Part shown: positions 42,615-51,673 of the stretch, in pieces
How positions within the stretch are numbered: position 1 is the stretch's first letter
Layout of the letters: each line of letters starts with the position of its first letter
Position numbers and translations under genes: made by a program
Source of the DNA: Ancylobacter polymorphus
Lineage (GTDB): Bacteria; Pseudomonadota; Alphaproteobacteria; Rhizobiales; Xanthobacteraceae
DNA: 64,000 bases
Reading direction: 5' to 3'
Assembly: GCF_030813495.1 (NCBI RefSeq)
Contig: NZ_JAUSUI010000005.1
Location: 310,001-374,000, forward strand
The notes under the pieces: model-generated
Told to the model about the DNA's origin: nothing
Database searches by the model: none
The model's input: only the letters and a program-made list of their open reading frames with translations

Positions 42615-44402
42615 ATGAGGGATTTAGGCGAGCGGGACGTGACCTCCGATAACACCTCCAGCGAGGACGGAATGCCCCGTGGCCTGCGCCGGCTGGTGCG
42701 GGCGAGCGAACTCGGCATCGTTGCGCTCGCCGGGCTGGTCGGCGTCGCCGCCGGGCTGGTCGTCATCGCCATGAACATGGCCTTGCAGGGATTGCACGAA
42801 CTGCTGTTCCGCATCCCCACCGCCACCCATCTGTCGACCACGGCCGGCGTCCCCGCCGTCCTGCTGCTGCTCTTACCCACGCTCGGCGGTCTCGCCTTCG
42901 GCCTGAGCGTGCGGACCTTCCTGCGTACACGCGCCAGCCCGCCGGTCGATCCGATCGAGGCCAACGCGCTGCATGGTGGGCGCATGTCGCCGGGCGACAG
43001 CCTCATTGTCGCGCTGCAGACGCTGTTCTCCAGCGGGGTCGGCGCTTCCGTGGGGCTGGAAGCCGGCTATACCCAGGCGGCGGCCGGCCTCGCCTCCTGG
43101 TTCGGCCGGGTTTTTCATGTCCGGCGCGGGGATTTGCGCCTGCTGGTCGGCTGCGGCGCCGGCGCGGCCATCGGTGCCGCCTTCGATGCGCCGCTGATGG
43201 GCGCGTTCTATGGCTTCGAGCTGGTGCTCGGCACCTATGCCATCCCCGCCTTCGTGCCGATGATGACCGCGACCTTCGCCGCCTCCCTCACCCAGCAGCT
43301 GCTGGCGCCGCCGCACCACATGGCGCTGCCGGAACTGCAGGCCCCGCAGCTGTCCGATCTGCCGTCGGTGCTGCTGCTCGGCTTGTTCTGCGCGCTGATC
43401 GGCATCGCGGTCATGCGCGGGGTGACGCTGGTGGAAGCGGGCTTTCGCCGCTCCGCTTTGCCCGCCTGGCTGCGCCCGGCTGTGGGCGGGCTCCTTGTCG
43501 GCGCTCTTGCTTTGTGGAACCCGGCGGTGCTCTCGGCCGGGCATGGCGCGGTCTATCACTTCCTCGCCGCCGATACCGGCCTCACCTTGGCGACGCTGCT
43601 GCTGGTGGCGAAGGTCACAGCCTCTTCCGTCTCCATCGGTGCCGGCTTTCGCGGCGGCCTGTTCTTCGCCTCGCTGCTGATGGGGGTGATGGCGGGACGC
43701 GTGTTCGCCGGCGGCATGAGCCTGATCCTGCCCGATGTCGTCACCGCCCACGCCTTCTACGCGCTGATCGGCATGAGCGCGCTCGCCGTCGCCGTGGTCG
43801 GCGGGCCGATGACCATGACGCTGCTGGCGCTGGAAATGACCGGCAATCTGCAACTGACCCTGTCGGTGCTGGCGGCGGCCGGCACAGCCTCGCTGGCGAC
43901 GCGGCTGCTGTTCGGCTTCTCCTTCGCCACCTGGCGCTTCCATCTGCGCGGCGAGAATATTCGCGGCGCGCACGATGTCGGCTGGCTGCGCGAGCTCACC
44001 GTCGCCACGCTGATGCGCCGCGACGTGCCGCTCATCGATGTCGACACCTCACTGCCGGAGGCCCGCCTTCGCTACCCGCCCGGCGGCGCCGCCGCTCTCG
44101 TCGCCACCGCGAGCGGCCGCTATGCCGGCATGATTGCGCCCGCCGCGCTGTTCGAGCCGGTGGAGAACGACGCGCCCGCGAGCCTGCGCCCGCTGCTGCG
44201 CCACCCCGACACCACGCTGCGCCCGACCGCCACACTGCGCGAGGCGCTGGACCTGTTCGAGCGCAGCGAGGCCGACGCGCTCGCCGTGACCCTGCCCGAT
44301 GGCACGGTGGCCGGCATGCTCAGCGAGGCGCAGGCGGTGAAGCGCTATAGCGACGAGATGCGCCGGCGGCTCAGCGAGGTCACGGGCGAAAAGTTCGACT
44401 GA
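42615..44402 (+). CDS. ClC-family chloride channel/transporter with C-terminal CBS region
   Basis: 595 residues. About ten hydrophobic helices. The ClC selectivity regions are SSGVGASVGLEAGYTQ near 135-150, with the gating-type Glu, and GAGFRGGLFFASLLMG near 340-355. The last 150 residues (LMRRDVPLIDV... to SEAQAVKRY) form two CBS-like motifs that often bind nucleotides. It could be a Cl-/H+ antiporter or channel. Start choice is open: ATG 42615 lacks a ribosome-binding site, whereas ATG 42672 has GAGGACGGA just before it and keeps all helices. Confidence 0.87.
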   Translation: MRDLGERDVTSDNTSSEDGMPRGLRRLVRASELGIVALAGLVGVAAGLVVIAMNMALQGLHELLFRIPTATHLSTTAGVPAVLLLLLPTLGGLAFGLSVRTFLRTRASPPVDPIEANALHGGRMSPGDSLIVALQTLFSSGVGASVGLEAGYTQAAAGLASWFGRVFHVRRGDLRLLVGCGAGAAIGAAFDAPLMGAFYGFELVLGTYAIPAFVPMMTATFAASLTQQLLAPPHHMALPELQAPQLSDLPSVLLLGLFCALIGIAVMRGVTLVEAGFRRSALPAWLRPAVGGLLVGALALWNPAVLSAGHGAVYHFLAADTGLTLATLLLVAKVTASSVSIGAGFRGGLFFASLLMGVMAGRVFAGGMSLILPDVVTAHAFYALIGMSALAVAVVGGPMTMTLLALEMTGNLQLTLSVLAAAGTASLATRLLFGFSFATWRFHLRGENIRGAHDVGWLRELTVATLMRRDVPLIDVDTSLPEARLRYPPGGAAALVATASGRYAGMIAPAALFEPVENDAPASLRPLLRHPDTTLRPTATLREALDLFERSEADALAVTLPDGTVAGMLSEAQAVKRYSDEMRRRLSEVTGEKFD

Positions 44403-44404
44403 AC

Positions 44405-45826
44405 TTACAGTCCCCGCCGCGCCGGGGCGTAGAAGCTCTCGGACATGTCGATCTCGTTCAGGGTGAAGCGGTGGTCGGTCGGCGGCTGGGCGCGCTGCTC
44501 GCAATCGAGCCGCGGGCAGATGCGGCAGCCCACCCCGATCGGCACGGTCTGCGAGGGGTCGGAAAGGTTCATGCCGTCGGAATAGACCATCTGGTGCGCG
44601 TGGCTGATATGGCAGCCCAGACCGATGGAAAGATGCCGGCGCGGCGCATTGTGCCGGTGCCCACCCTTGGTGATCGACTTGGCGATGCAGAAATAGCGCT
44701 GGCCCTCCGGCATCTGGCTCAGCTGCACATTGATCCGCTCGGGGTGGAAGAAGGCGGCATAGACATTCCAGCGCGGGCAGGCGCCGGAATGGCGGGAAAT
44801 ATGGATGCCCGACAGCGAGAAGCGCTTGGAGATGTTGCCGGCAATGTCGGTGCGCACGAGATGCAGCGGGATGCCGCTGCGCCCCGGCCGCTGCAGCGTG
44901 GTCATGCGGTGGCACACCTGCTCGAAGCTGGCGCGGAAACGGCGCTGGATGCGCTCGATGTCGTAGCGCGTCTCCTGACAGGCGGCGAGGAACGGCTCAT
45001 AGGGCATGACCAGCGCCGAGGCGAAATAGCTCGCCAGCGCGTTGCGGGTGACGATGGGCGCGTCGTCCGGCAGGTTGGCGGCGGCGATCAGTTCGTCGAT
45101 CTGTCGCGAGGCCGCGAGCAGGCCGAGCTGGTGGGCGACGACGAACAGCGCCGATTCCGGCGGCAGAACCTCGGCGGTGATGAGTTCATGCGCGCCCGCA
45201 TCATAGCGCCGGGCGATGCCGGCCGGCAGCGAGGCGGAGCGCCAGTTGAGGCCGAAGACATTGGCGAGATAGGTCTTCAGCCCGTGCTCGAAGGAATCCG
45301 AGGCGAAGTCGATGTCGTGGCGGATGCGCTCGGCTTCCGCTTCCAGCGTCGGGAAGTAGTTGGCGTTCTCCTGGATGAAATCGGAGACGGCGTCGGTGGA
45401 GGAATGATAGCCCCCCTCCCCCTCAATGGCGCCGGTAGCCCCGGTGCGGTGCGCCTCGCGCAGCGTCTTGAACTGGTCGTAGAGCCGCACCACCGCCCGG
45501 CCAATGGCGGGATTTGAGGAGGCGAGGTCGCGTATGTCCTGATTGGTCAGCGCGTTCTCGGCGAAGAGTTCGTCGCTGAACAGCTCCATCAGATCGCCGA
45601 CAAGGCGGGTCTCGTCATTCTCCACCAGCTCGCCCGGCTCGATGCCGAAATAGCCGGCCAGCTTCATCAGGAGCGGCACGGTGATGCGGCGGCGATTATG
45701 CTCGATGAGGTTGAGATAGCTCGCGGAAATGCCGAGCGCGCCGGCAAGGTCCGCCTGCGAGATGCGCCTGGCGCGGCGCAGCCTCTGCACCCGGCTGCCG
45801 ATACGCGGTTCACTGGTGGCGAGCAT
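44405..45826 (-). CDS. ScfR/RamB-type XRE regulator of short-chain acyl/glyoxylate metabolism
   Basis: 473 residues. N-terminal XRE HTH (RVQRLRRARRISQADLAGALGISASYLNLIEHNRR at 12-46). The middle is an ImmA/IrrE-like M78 region (ALFVVAHQLGLLAASRQIDELI), with the HExxH motif degraded to HQLGL. The C-terminal domain has a cysteine cluster (GVGCRICPRLDCEQRA). This is the ScfR/PrpR/RamB architecture that senses acyl-CoA and controls isocitrate lyase or propionate genes. It diverges from the small gene and isocitrate lyase gene, as expected for their regulator. Two TGTnAA...TTnACA palindromes lie in the shared region. Confidence 0.88.
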   Translation of the reverse strand: MLATSEPRIGSRVQRLRRARRISQADLAGALGISASYLNLIEHNRRRITVPLLMKLAGYFGIEPGELVENDETRLVGDLMELFSDELFAENALTNQDIRDLASSNPAIGRAVVRLYDQFKTLREAHRTGATGAIEGEGGYHSSTDAVSDFIQENANYFPTLEAEAERIRHDIDFASDSFEHGLKTYLANVFGLNWRSASLPAGIARRYDAGAHELITAEVLPPESALFVVAHQLGLLAASRQIDELIAAANLPDDAPIVTRNALASYFASALVMPYEPFLAACQETRYDIERIQRRFRASFEQVCHRMTTLQRPGRSGIPLHLVRTDIAGNISKRFSLSGIHISRHSGACPRWNVYAAFFHPERINVQLSQMPEGQRYFCIAKSITKGGHRHNAPRRHLSIGLGCHISHAHQMVYSDGMNLSDPSQTVPIGVGCRICPRLDCEQRAQPPTDHRFTLNEIDMSESFYAPARRGL

Positions 45827-45860
45827 GGCCCGGCCCTTTGCTGGCTTTACAAAACCGACC

Positions 45861-45873
45861 TGTAAACTTTACA
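45861..45873. promoter_or_regulatory. Palindromic operator next to the ScfR-type gene
   Basis: TGTAAACTTTACA is a perfect inverted repeat (TGTAAA, C, TTTACA) 34 bp from the start codon of the ScfR-type regulator. Actinobacterial RamB binds a similar AAAGTTTGCAAA-like sequence, so autoregulation is plausible. Confidence 0.55.
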
Positions 45874-45929
45874 AGCCTTATCAGCTTAACACGCTCAAAT
45901 CATTATCTTTCTTGCCTTTCGAAGTCGAG

Positions 45930-45944
45930 TGTTAAATATTTACA
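45930..45944. promoter_or_regulatory. Imperfect palindrome upstream of the small gene before aceA
   Basis: TGTTAAATATTTACA shares the TGT...ACA ends and AT-rich centre of the site at 45861, with one mismatched pair away from the centre. It lies 24 bp before the ATG at 45969 and could be the partner operator on the glyoxylate side. Confidence 0.4.
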
Positions 45945-45968
45945 TCACACCCGCAGGGAGGAATTGAC

Positions 45969-46220
45969 ATGAGCGCGAGCACCGACACCCGCACCAATAT
46001 GGGTGAAGAGGAATTCATCACCATCATCGGCGGCGACGCCGAGGAGATCGGCCAGGTCTTTCGCGATCAGGGGCTGGCGGCGAAGGATTTCACCATCGTC
46101 CACCGCATCGGCCGGCACCGCATCGCCATGGCCCCCGGGCAGGACGACATGAACGCCCTCGTCGGCGCCCTGCTCGGCGGCCGGCTGGTGGCGGCGACCT
46201 ACACAAGGCGCGCGCGCTAG
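45969..46220 (+). CDS. Small conserved-looking protein upstream of isocitrate lyase
   Basis: 83 residues with no domain that I recognise. The middle ([44 protein letters not shown]) reads as a compact alpha/beta domain, with codon use like its neighbours and no signal or membrane segment. GGGAGG lies seven bases before the ATG, a strong ribosome-binding site. It sits between the divergent regulator and isocitrate lyase genes and is probably transcribed with the latter. It may be a modulator of the glyoxylate shunt. Function unknown. Confidence 0.7.
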   Translation: MSASTDTRTNMGEEEFITIIGGDAEEIGQVFRDQGLAAKDFTIVHRIGRHRIAMAPGQDDMNALVGALLGGRLVAATYTRRAR

Positions 46221-46398
46221 GCGATGGCCGCACGCCCCCGCTTCCGCCCGCCCCGCTTCGCCCCGCTCGACCTCGCGCCGCGCGACTTCAGGCCCGCCCG
46301 CGTCGAGGACGCGCGACGCGGCGTGGCCGGCGCGGGAGCCGCCCCCTCCTCGGCCCCCGCGTCTCTCTCTTGTTCCGATCTTGCTTCAGGAAACGACC

Positions 46399-47697
46399 AT
46401 GCTGGACCAGACTCGCCCCCACTCGCCCGACAGCTTCCCCGCCCCGACCTGGGCGCCCGACCGCTGGCGCGGCATTCATCGCAGCTACACCCCCGCTGAC
46501 GTGTCCCGCCTCGCCGGCTCGCTGCGCATCGAGCACACGCTCGCCGCCAACGGTGCCCGCCGTCTCTGGGACCTGCTGCAGACCCAGGCTTTCGTGCCCA
46601 CCATGGGCACCTATACCGGCATCCAGGCGGTGCAGCAGGTGAAGGCCGGGCTGGAGGCGATCTATCTCTCCGGCTGGCAGGTGGCCGCCGACGGCAATTC
46701 CGCCGGCGATATGTACCCCGACCAGAGCCTCTATCCCGTCGACAGCGTTCCCGCCGTGGTCCGGCGCATCAACAAGGCGCTGATGCGCGCCGACCAGATC
46801 CAGACCATGGAGCGTGCCGACGGCGCCAAGGGCCCGCAGCACGATTTCTTCGTGCCGATCATCGCCGATGCCGAGGCCGGCTTCGGCGGCCAGCTCAACG
46901 CCTATGAACTGACCAAGGCGCTGATCGAGGCCGGCGCGGCGGCGGTGCATTTCGAGGACCAGCTGGCTTCGGAGAAGAAGTGCGGCCATCTCGGCGGCAA
47001 GGTGCTGGTGCCCACCCGCCAATTCGTGCGGACGCTGAACGCCGCCCGCCTCGCCGCCGACGTGCTCGGCGTGCCCACCGTCATCATGGCGCGCACCGAT
47101 GCGGAATCGGCCCGGCTCATCACCTCCGATGTGGACGAGCTGGACCGGCCCTTCATCACCGGCGAGCGCACGCAGGAAGGCTTCTACCGCTACAATGGCG
47201 GCTTCGAGGCCGGCATTGCCCGCGCCATCGCCTATGCGCCCTATGCCGACCTTCTGTGGTGCGAAACCTCGACCCCGAGCCTCGACGACGCCCGCCGCTT
47301 CGCCGAGGGCGTGCACCGGGTGCATCCGGGCAAGATGCTCGCCTATAACTGCTCGCCGTCCTTCAACTGGGCCAAGCATATGGACAAGGCGCAGATGAAG
47401 ACCTTCCAGGCCGAGCTCGGGGCCATGGGCTACAAGTACCAGTTCATCACGCTGGCCGGCTTCCACAACCAGTGCTTCACCACTTTCGAGCTGGCGCGGC
47501 GCTACCGGGAGGACGGCATGGCCGCCTATTCCGAGCTGCAGCAGCGCGAATTCGCGGCGGAAGCGCAGGGCTTCACCGCCACGCGCCACCAGCGCGAAGT
47601 GGGCACCAGCTATTTCGACGCCATCGCCACCGTGCTGAGCGAAGGCCTGAGCGCCACCACGGCGATGCAGGACTCGACCGAGACCGCCCAGTTCTGA
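46399..47697 (+). CDS. aceA: Isocitrate lyase
   Basis: 432 residues. The catalytic signature [14 protein letters not shown] near 193-206 includes the active-site Cys. Other hallmarks are [48 protein letters not shown] and [12 protein letters not shown]. The enzyme splits isocitrate to succinate and glyoxylate, the first step of the glyoxylate shunt. AGGAAA precedes ATG 46399; a TTG 18 bases upstream is less likely. Malate synthase G is encoded downstream. Control is expected from the ScfR-type regulator. Confidence 0.97.
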   Translation: MLDQTRPHSPDSFPAPTWAPDRWRGIHRSYTPADVSRLAGSLRIEHTLAANGARRLWDLLQTQAFVPTMGTYTGIQAVQQVKAGLEAIYLSGWQVAADGNSAGDMYPDQSLYPVDSVPAVVRRINKALMRADQIQTMERADGAKGPQHDFFVPIIADAEAGFGGQLNAYELTKALIEAGAAAVHFEDQLASEKKCGHLGGKVLVPTRQFVRTLNAARLAADVLGVPTVIMARTDAESARLITSDVDELDRPFITGERTQEGFYRYNGGFEAGIARAIAYAPYADLLWCETSTPSLDDARRFAEGVHRVHPGKMLAYNCSPSFNWAKHMDKAQMKTFQAELGAMGYKYQFITLAGFHNQCFTTFELARRYREDGMAAYSELQQREFAAEAQGFTATRHQREVGTSYFDAIATVLSEGLSATTAMQDSTETAQF

Positions 47698-47740
47698 GCG
47701 GCGCACCACCTTGTCACCCCGGGGCGGCGCATGCCGCGCG

Positions 47741-47868
47741 CCCGGTGGGAGGTTCGGGGAAAACCTCCACCGGGTCCGGCGCGAGCCGGACACCCCGGGG
47801 TGACGTTTTCGTCATCCCCAGGGGTGACGTTTTCGTCATCCCCCGGGGTGACATCTTTGTCATCCCCA
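47741..47868. repeat. Hairpin cluster with three tandem GGGGTGACG units
   Basis: Two stems (CCCGGTGGGAGGTT with AACCTCCACCGGG, 47741-47774; GTCCGG with CCGGAC, 47775-47792) precede three near-identical 23-base units at 47798, 47822 and 47846. Each unit pairs GGGGTGACG with CGTCATCCCC around a T-rich loop; the third has GGGGTGACAT. They lie in the 420-bp aceA-glcB gap, where no gene is supported. Confidence 0.7.
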
Positions 47869-48117
47869 GCGGCGGCGCTTTCCTCATTAGGGGCCGTCTC
47901 TCGGCCAAATGCGCCTCGTCAACCCTGGGTGACTTTCACCCTTCGCTGCAACGCAAACGCGGCGAGAGGCGTTGGCCTTCAAGGATTGCCCCTTGCAGGA
48001 CGGCCAAATCAGACTATGTGCGATGTTGCGCCGCACCCGCACTTTTGTTTATGTGAATGCACAGCTGTGCCGGCGGCTTGCGGCACCCGGCCATCCGCTC
48101 GCGTGAAGGGACCCGTT

Positions 48118-50304
48118 ATGACTCATACCGACGTCGCCGGCCTGAAGGTCGATTCCGCCCTTGTCGACTTCATCAACAAGGAAGCCATTCCCGGCACCGG
48201 GGTCGAGGTAGACGCCTTCTGGCAGAGCTTCGCCGACATCGTGCGCGACTTCGCCCCGCGCAACGCGGAGCTGCTCGCCCGCCGCGACGAGTTGCAGGCG
48301 CAGATCGACGCCTGGCACCGCGCCCACCGCAACAAGCCGATCGACCCCGTCGCCTATGAGGTGTTCCTGGCGGAAATCGGCTATCTGCTGCCGGAGCCGG
48401 ACGCCTTCGAGGTCGTCACCGACAAGGTGGACGAGGAACTCGCCCGCATTCCCGGCCCGCAGCTGGTGGTGCCGGTCACCAATGCCCGCTACGCGCTGAA
48501 CGCCGCCAATGCCCGCTGGGGCAGCCTCTATGACGCGCTATACGGCACTGACGCGCTTCCCGAGGACGGCGGCGCCACGCGCTCCAACGGTTTCAACGCG
48601 GTCCGTGCCCGGCGCGTCATCGAGAGCGCCCGCGCCTTCCTCGACGAGAGCGTGCCGCTGGCCGGCGGCAGCCATGCCGATGCCGTGGCTTATCGCGTCA
48701 CCGAGGGCGCGCTGGAGGTCGAGCTCGCCTCCGGCACCCGCACCGGGCTGAAGGACGCCGCGCAATTCGCCGGCTTCGATGGCGCGGCCGAGGCGCCGTC
48801 TTCCGTGCTGCTGGTCAATCACGGCCTGCACATCGACATCGTCATCGACCGTACCCACCGCATCGGCGCCACCGACGCCGCCGGCATCGCCGACATCGTC
48901 ATCGAGGCGGCGGTGACCACCATCGTCGACTGCGAGGACAGCGTCGCGGCGGTGGACGCGCAGGACAAGGTGCTGGTCTATCGCAACTGGCTCGGCCTGA
49001 TGAAGGGCACGCTCAGCGCCAGCTTCGCCAAGGGCCGCGAGACGGTGGAGCGCAGCCTCGCCGCCGATCGCCGCTACACCGCGCCCACAGGCGAGGAACT
49101 CACCCTGCACGGGCGCAGCCTGATGCTGGTGCGCAATGTCGGCCAGCACATGATGACGGACGCGGTGCTGGACGCGCAGGGCCGGGAGATTCCCGAGGCC
49201 ATTCTCGATGCCGCCGTCACCTCGCTGATCGCGCTGCACGACCTCAAGGGCCAGAGCGAATTGCGCAACAGCCGCGCCGGCTCGGTCTATATCGTCAAGC
49301 CGAAGATGCACGGCCCGGAGGAGGTCGCCTTCGCGGTGGACCTGTTCGCCCGCGTCGAGCAGGCGCTGGGGCTCGACCTCAACACGCTGAAGATCGGCAT
49401 CATGGACGAGGAGCGCCGCACCAGCGCCAACCTCTCCGCCTCCATCCGCGCCGCCCGCGAGCGCGTGGTGTTCATCAATACCGGCTTCCTCGACCGCACC
49501 GGCGACGAGATCCACACCTCGATGGAAGCGGGCCCGATGGTGCGCAAGAACGAGATGAAGGCGCAGGCCTGGATCAAGGCCTATGAGGACAACAATGTCG
49601 ATGCCGGCTTGGAGGCCCATCTCGACGGCCATGGCCAGATCGGCAAGGGCATGTGGGCGATGCCCGACCGTATGGCCGACATGATCGCGCAGAAGGTCGC
49701 CCATCCGCTCGCCGGCGCCAACACCGCCTGGGTGCCCTCGCCCACCGCCGCCACGCTGCACGCGCTGCACTACCACAAGGTAGACGTGTTCCAGCGGCAG
49801 GCGGAACTGCGCCACCGCAAGCGCGCCTCCCGCCGCGACCTGCTCACCATTCCCGTGGTCGACCGCGGCAATTGGGAGCCGGCAGCGGTGCAGGAGGAAC
49901 TGGACAACAACATTCAGGGCATTCTCGGCTATGTCGTGCGCTGGGTGGACCAGGGCGTCGGCTGTTCCAAGGTGCCGGACATTCACGATGTCGGGCTGAT
50001 GGAAGACCGCGCGACGCTGCGCATCTCCTCCCAGCACGTCGCCAACTGGCTGATGCACGGCGTGGTCACGGCCGATCAGGTCGAGGAGACGCTGCGCCGC
50101 ATGGCCAAGGTGGTCGACGGCCAGAACGCGGGCGACCCCGCCTATGTGCCGATGGCCCCGTCCTATGACGGCTTCGCCTTCCGCGCTGCCCGCGATCTCG
50201 TCTTCGAAGGCCGCGCCCAGCCAAACGGCTACACCGAGTTCGTGCTCACCCGCCGCCGCCGCGAGGCCAAGCGCGCGCAGGCCGAGGCGCAGGCCGCCGC
50301 CTGA
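48118..50304 (+). CDS. glcB: Malate synthase G
   Basis: 728 residues, the normal length of isoform G. Characteristic segments: [72 protein letters not shown] and [14 protein letters not shown]. It condenses glyoxylate and acetyl-CoA to malate, completing the shunt begun by isocitrate lyase. AAGGGA precedes ATG 48118. It is separated from aceA by a 420-bp gap containing hairpins, so it may have its own promoter. A terminator follows at 50351. Confidence 0.97.
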   Translation: MTHTDVAGLKVDSALVDFINKEAIPGTGVEVDAFWQSFADIVRDFAPRNAELLARRDELQAQIDAWHRAHRNKPIDPVAYEVFLAEIGYLLPEPDAFEVVTDKVDEELARIPGPQLVVPVTNARYALNAANARWGSLYDALYGTDALPEDGGATRSNGFNAVRARRVIESARAFLDESVPLAGGSHADAVAYRVTEGALEVELASGTRTGLKDAAQFAGFDGAAEAPSSVLLVNHGLHIDIVIDRTHRIGATDAAGIADIVIEAAVTTIVDCEDSVAAVDAQDKVLVYRNWLGLMKGTLSASFAKGRETVERSLAADRRYTAPTGEELTLHGRSLMLVRNVGQHMMTDAVLDAQGREIPEAILDAAVTSLIALHDLKGQSELRNSRAGSVYIVKPKMHGPEEVAFAVDLFARVEQALGLDLNTLKIGIMDEERRTSANLSASIRAARERVVFINTGFLDRTGDEIHTSMEAGPMVRKNEMKAQAWIKAYEDNNVDAGLEAHLDGHGQIGKGMWAMPDRMADMIAQKVAHPLAGANTAWVPSPTAATLHALHYHKVDVFQRQAELRHRKRASRRDLLTIPVVDRGNWEPAAVQEELDNNIQGILGYVVRWVDQGVGCSKVPDIHDVGLMEDRATLRISSQHVANWLMHGVVTADQVEETLRRMAKVVDGQNAGDPAYVPMAPSYDGFAFRAARDLVFEGRAQPNGYTEFVLTRRRREAKRAQAEAQAAA

Positions 50305-50350
50305 TCCACCGTTCGAGGAAGCGCCAAAAAACGCCAAGCGCCTGAAGAAG

Positions 50351-50382
50351 AGGCCGTCCCGGTGCGCCGGGGCGGCCTTTTT
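50351..50382 (+). terminator. Rho-independent terminator after glcB
   Basis: AGGCCGTCCCGG pairs with CCGGGGCGGCCT around TGCG, followed by TTTTT. It overlaps the end of the convergent nitroreductase gene and ends transcription from glcB. Confidence 0.85.
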
Positions 50383-50996
50383 CATGGCTCGGGCGGCGAC
50401 CAGTGTGTGGTGAGCGCCACCACATCCGGGCGCGGGCGGTCGGCGGGGGCCTCCTTGGCGGTGCCGATATGAAGAATGCCGGCCACCCGCTCGCCCTCCC
50501 TCACGCCGAGGATCGCCAGCGCCGCCTTGTGCGTCGCCGCCCAGCCCGTCACCCAGATGCCGTCGAACCCCATTGCCGCCACGCCGGTCAGCAGGTTCAT
50601 GCACACGGCACCGGCGGAAAGCTCCTGCTCGAAGGCGGGGATGGCGCTGCCCTCCACCGGGCGGCTCACCACCACCACCGCCAGCGGGGCGGGAAACAGC
50701 CGGCCCATGATGGCGGCGAACTTTTCCCGCTTCTCCTCCGGCATATGGGTGTTGTTCTCGCGATAGGCCTGTGACAGCCGCGCGCCGATCTCGGCCCGCG
50801 CCGCGCCCTCGACGAGGATGAAGCGCCACGGCGCCAGCATGCCGTGATCGGGCACCCGGGCGGCGATGGCCAGCAGCCGCTGCGTCTGGTCGGCATCCGG
50901 CCCCGGCGCCTGCAGGCCGGCGGCGGCGACGGAGCGGCGGGTTTCCAGCAGCGTGAGCGCCTCCGGTGAGGGCGGGCGGCGGGTCGGCGCGATCAT
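50382..50996 (-). CDS. Nitroreductase family protein (YdjA-like)
   Basis: 204 residues. TRRSVAA near 19 and ARVPDHGMLAPWRFILVEG near 46 are the FMN-binding N-terminal motif. AVCMNLLTGVAAMGFDGIWVTGW near 131 and GILHIGTAKEAPADRPRP near 177 complete the short YdjA-type nitroreductase. It should use FMN and NAD(P)H to reduce nitro or quinone compounds; the natural substrate is unknown. ATG 50996 is the only start that keeps the family N-terminus. It converges with glcB. Confidence 0.88.
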   Translation of the reverse strand: MIAPTRRPPSPEALTLLETRRSVAAAGLQAPGPDADQTQRLLAIAARVPDHGMLAPWRFILVEGAARAEIGARLSQAYRENNTHMPEEKREKFAAIMGRLFPAPLAVVVVSRPVEGSAIPAFEQELSAGAVCMNLLTGVAAMGFDGIWVTGWAATHKAALAILGVREGERVAGILHIGTAKEAPADRPRPDVVALTTHWSPPEP

Positions 50997-51173
50997 GGGC
51001 ACTCTCTTCCCTGCGGAGGAGCCTGCGCTATATCGGACCCAGCCGATAATTTCACCCCGAAGGCCGAAACGGGGGCGACGCTGCGTTCGTTTTGGTCGAC
51101 AATATCCCACGGCGCCCGCCCAATCACGGCATCCGCTCACGAACCCGAACCGGGCGCCCCCAAGGAGACCAGC

Positions 51174-51494
51174 ATGAGCATCAACGGCGAAATCCCGGTG
51201 CGCGACAATCGCGCCGCCGACCGGTTCGAGATCGAGCAGGACGGCCAGACCGCCATTGCGCAGTACATTCTCGCGCATGACCACATCATTTTCACCCACA
51301 CCGAAGTGCCGCCGGAACTCGGCGGGCGCGGGCTCGCCACCCGGCTGGTCGAGGCCGGTCTCGCCAGCGCCCGCCAGCGCGGTCTCGCCGTGGTGCCGCG
51401 CTGCTCGGTGTTCGGCCGCTACATGATGAAGCACCCCGAGACGCACGACCTGATGCCGGCGGAAATCCGCGCCACGCTCGGCCTGCCGTCCTGA
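51174..51494 (+). CDS. GNAT-like N-acetyltransferase of the small YjdJ type
   Basis: 106 residues. HTEVPPELGGRGLATRLVEAGLASARQRGLAVVPRCSVFGRYMMKHPE covers the acetyl-CoA pyrophosphate loop and the conserved C-S-x-x-x-x-Y-x-x-x-H-P-E of PF14542-like proteins. Human and plant relatives bind acetyl-CoA; the substrate is unknown. AAGGAG is six bases before the ATG. It diverges from the nitroreductase gene across 177 bp. Confidence 0.85.
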   Translation: MSINGEIPVRDNRAADRFEIEQDGQTAIAQYILAHDHIIFTHTEVPPELGGRGLATRLVEAGLASARQRGLAVVPRCSVFGRYMMKHPETHDLMPAEIRATLGLPS

Positions 51495-51673
51495 CGCCCC
51501 GCTCCCCCGGCGGGCACAGCGCCGGGGGAGCCGCCACATTGCCGCCGGGAAATCCGCCGCCTCATACCGTTCGTTAACGCTGTTCGCCTAACCATATGGC
51601 ACGGCCTCGACGGCGCCTCGCGCGCCGGTCGCGGCAGGCTCAACGGCAGTAGCGGCAAAGGTTTCAGCGTCCC

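Noticed and set aside
46224-46499. 91-codon frame between the small gene and aceA
   Set aside because: Overlaps the isocitrate lyase start by 100 bases, is Pro/Arg/Ala-rich and has no ribosome-binding site.
48538-50829. Long minus-strand frame opposite glcB that joins the nitroreductase region
   Set aside because: It is in a different frame from the nitroreductase gene and antisense to malate synthase G; no family signature.
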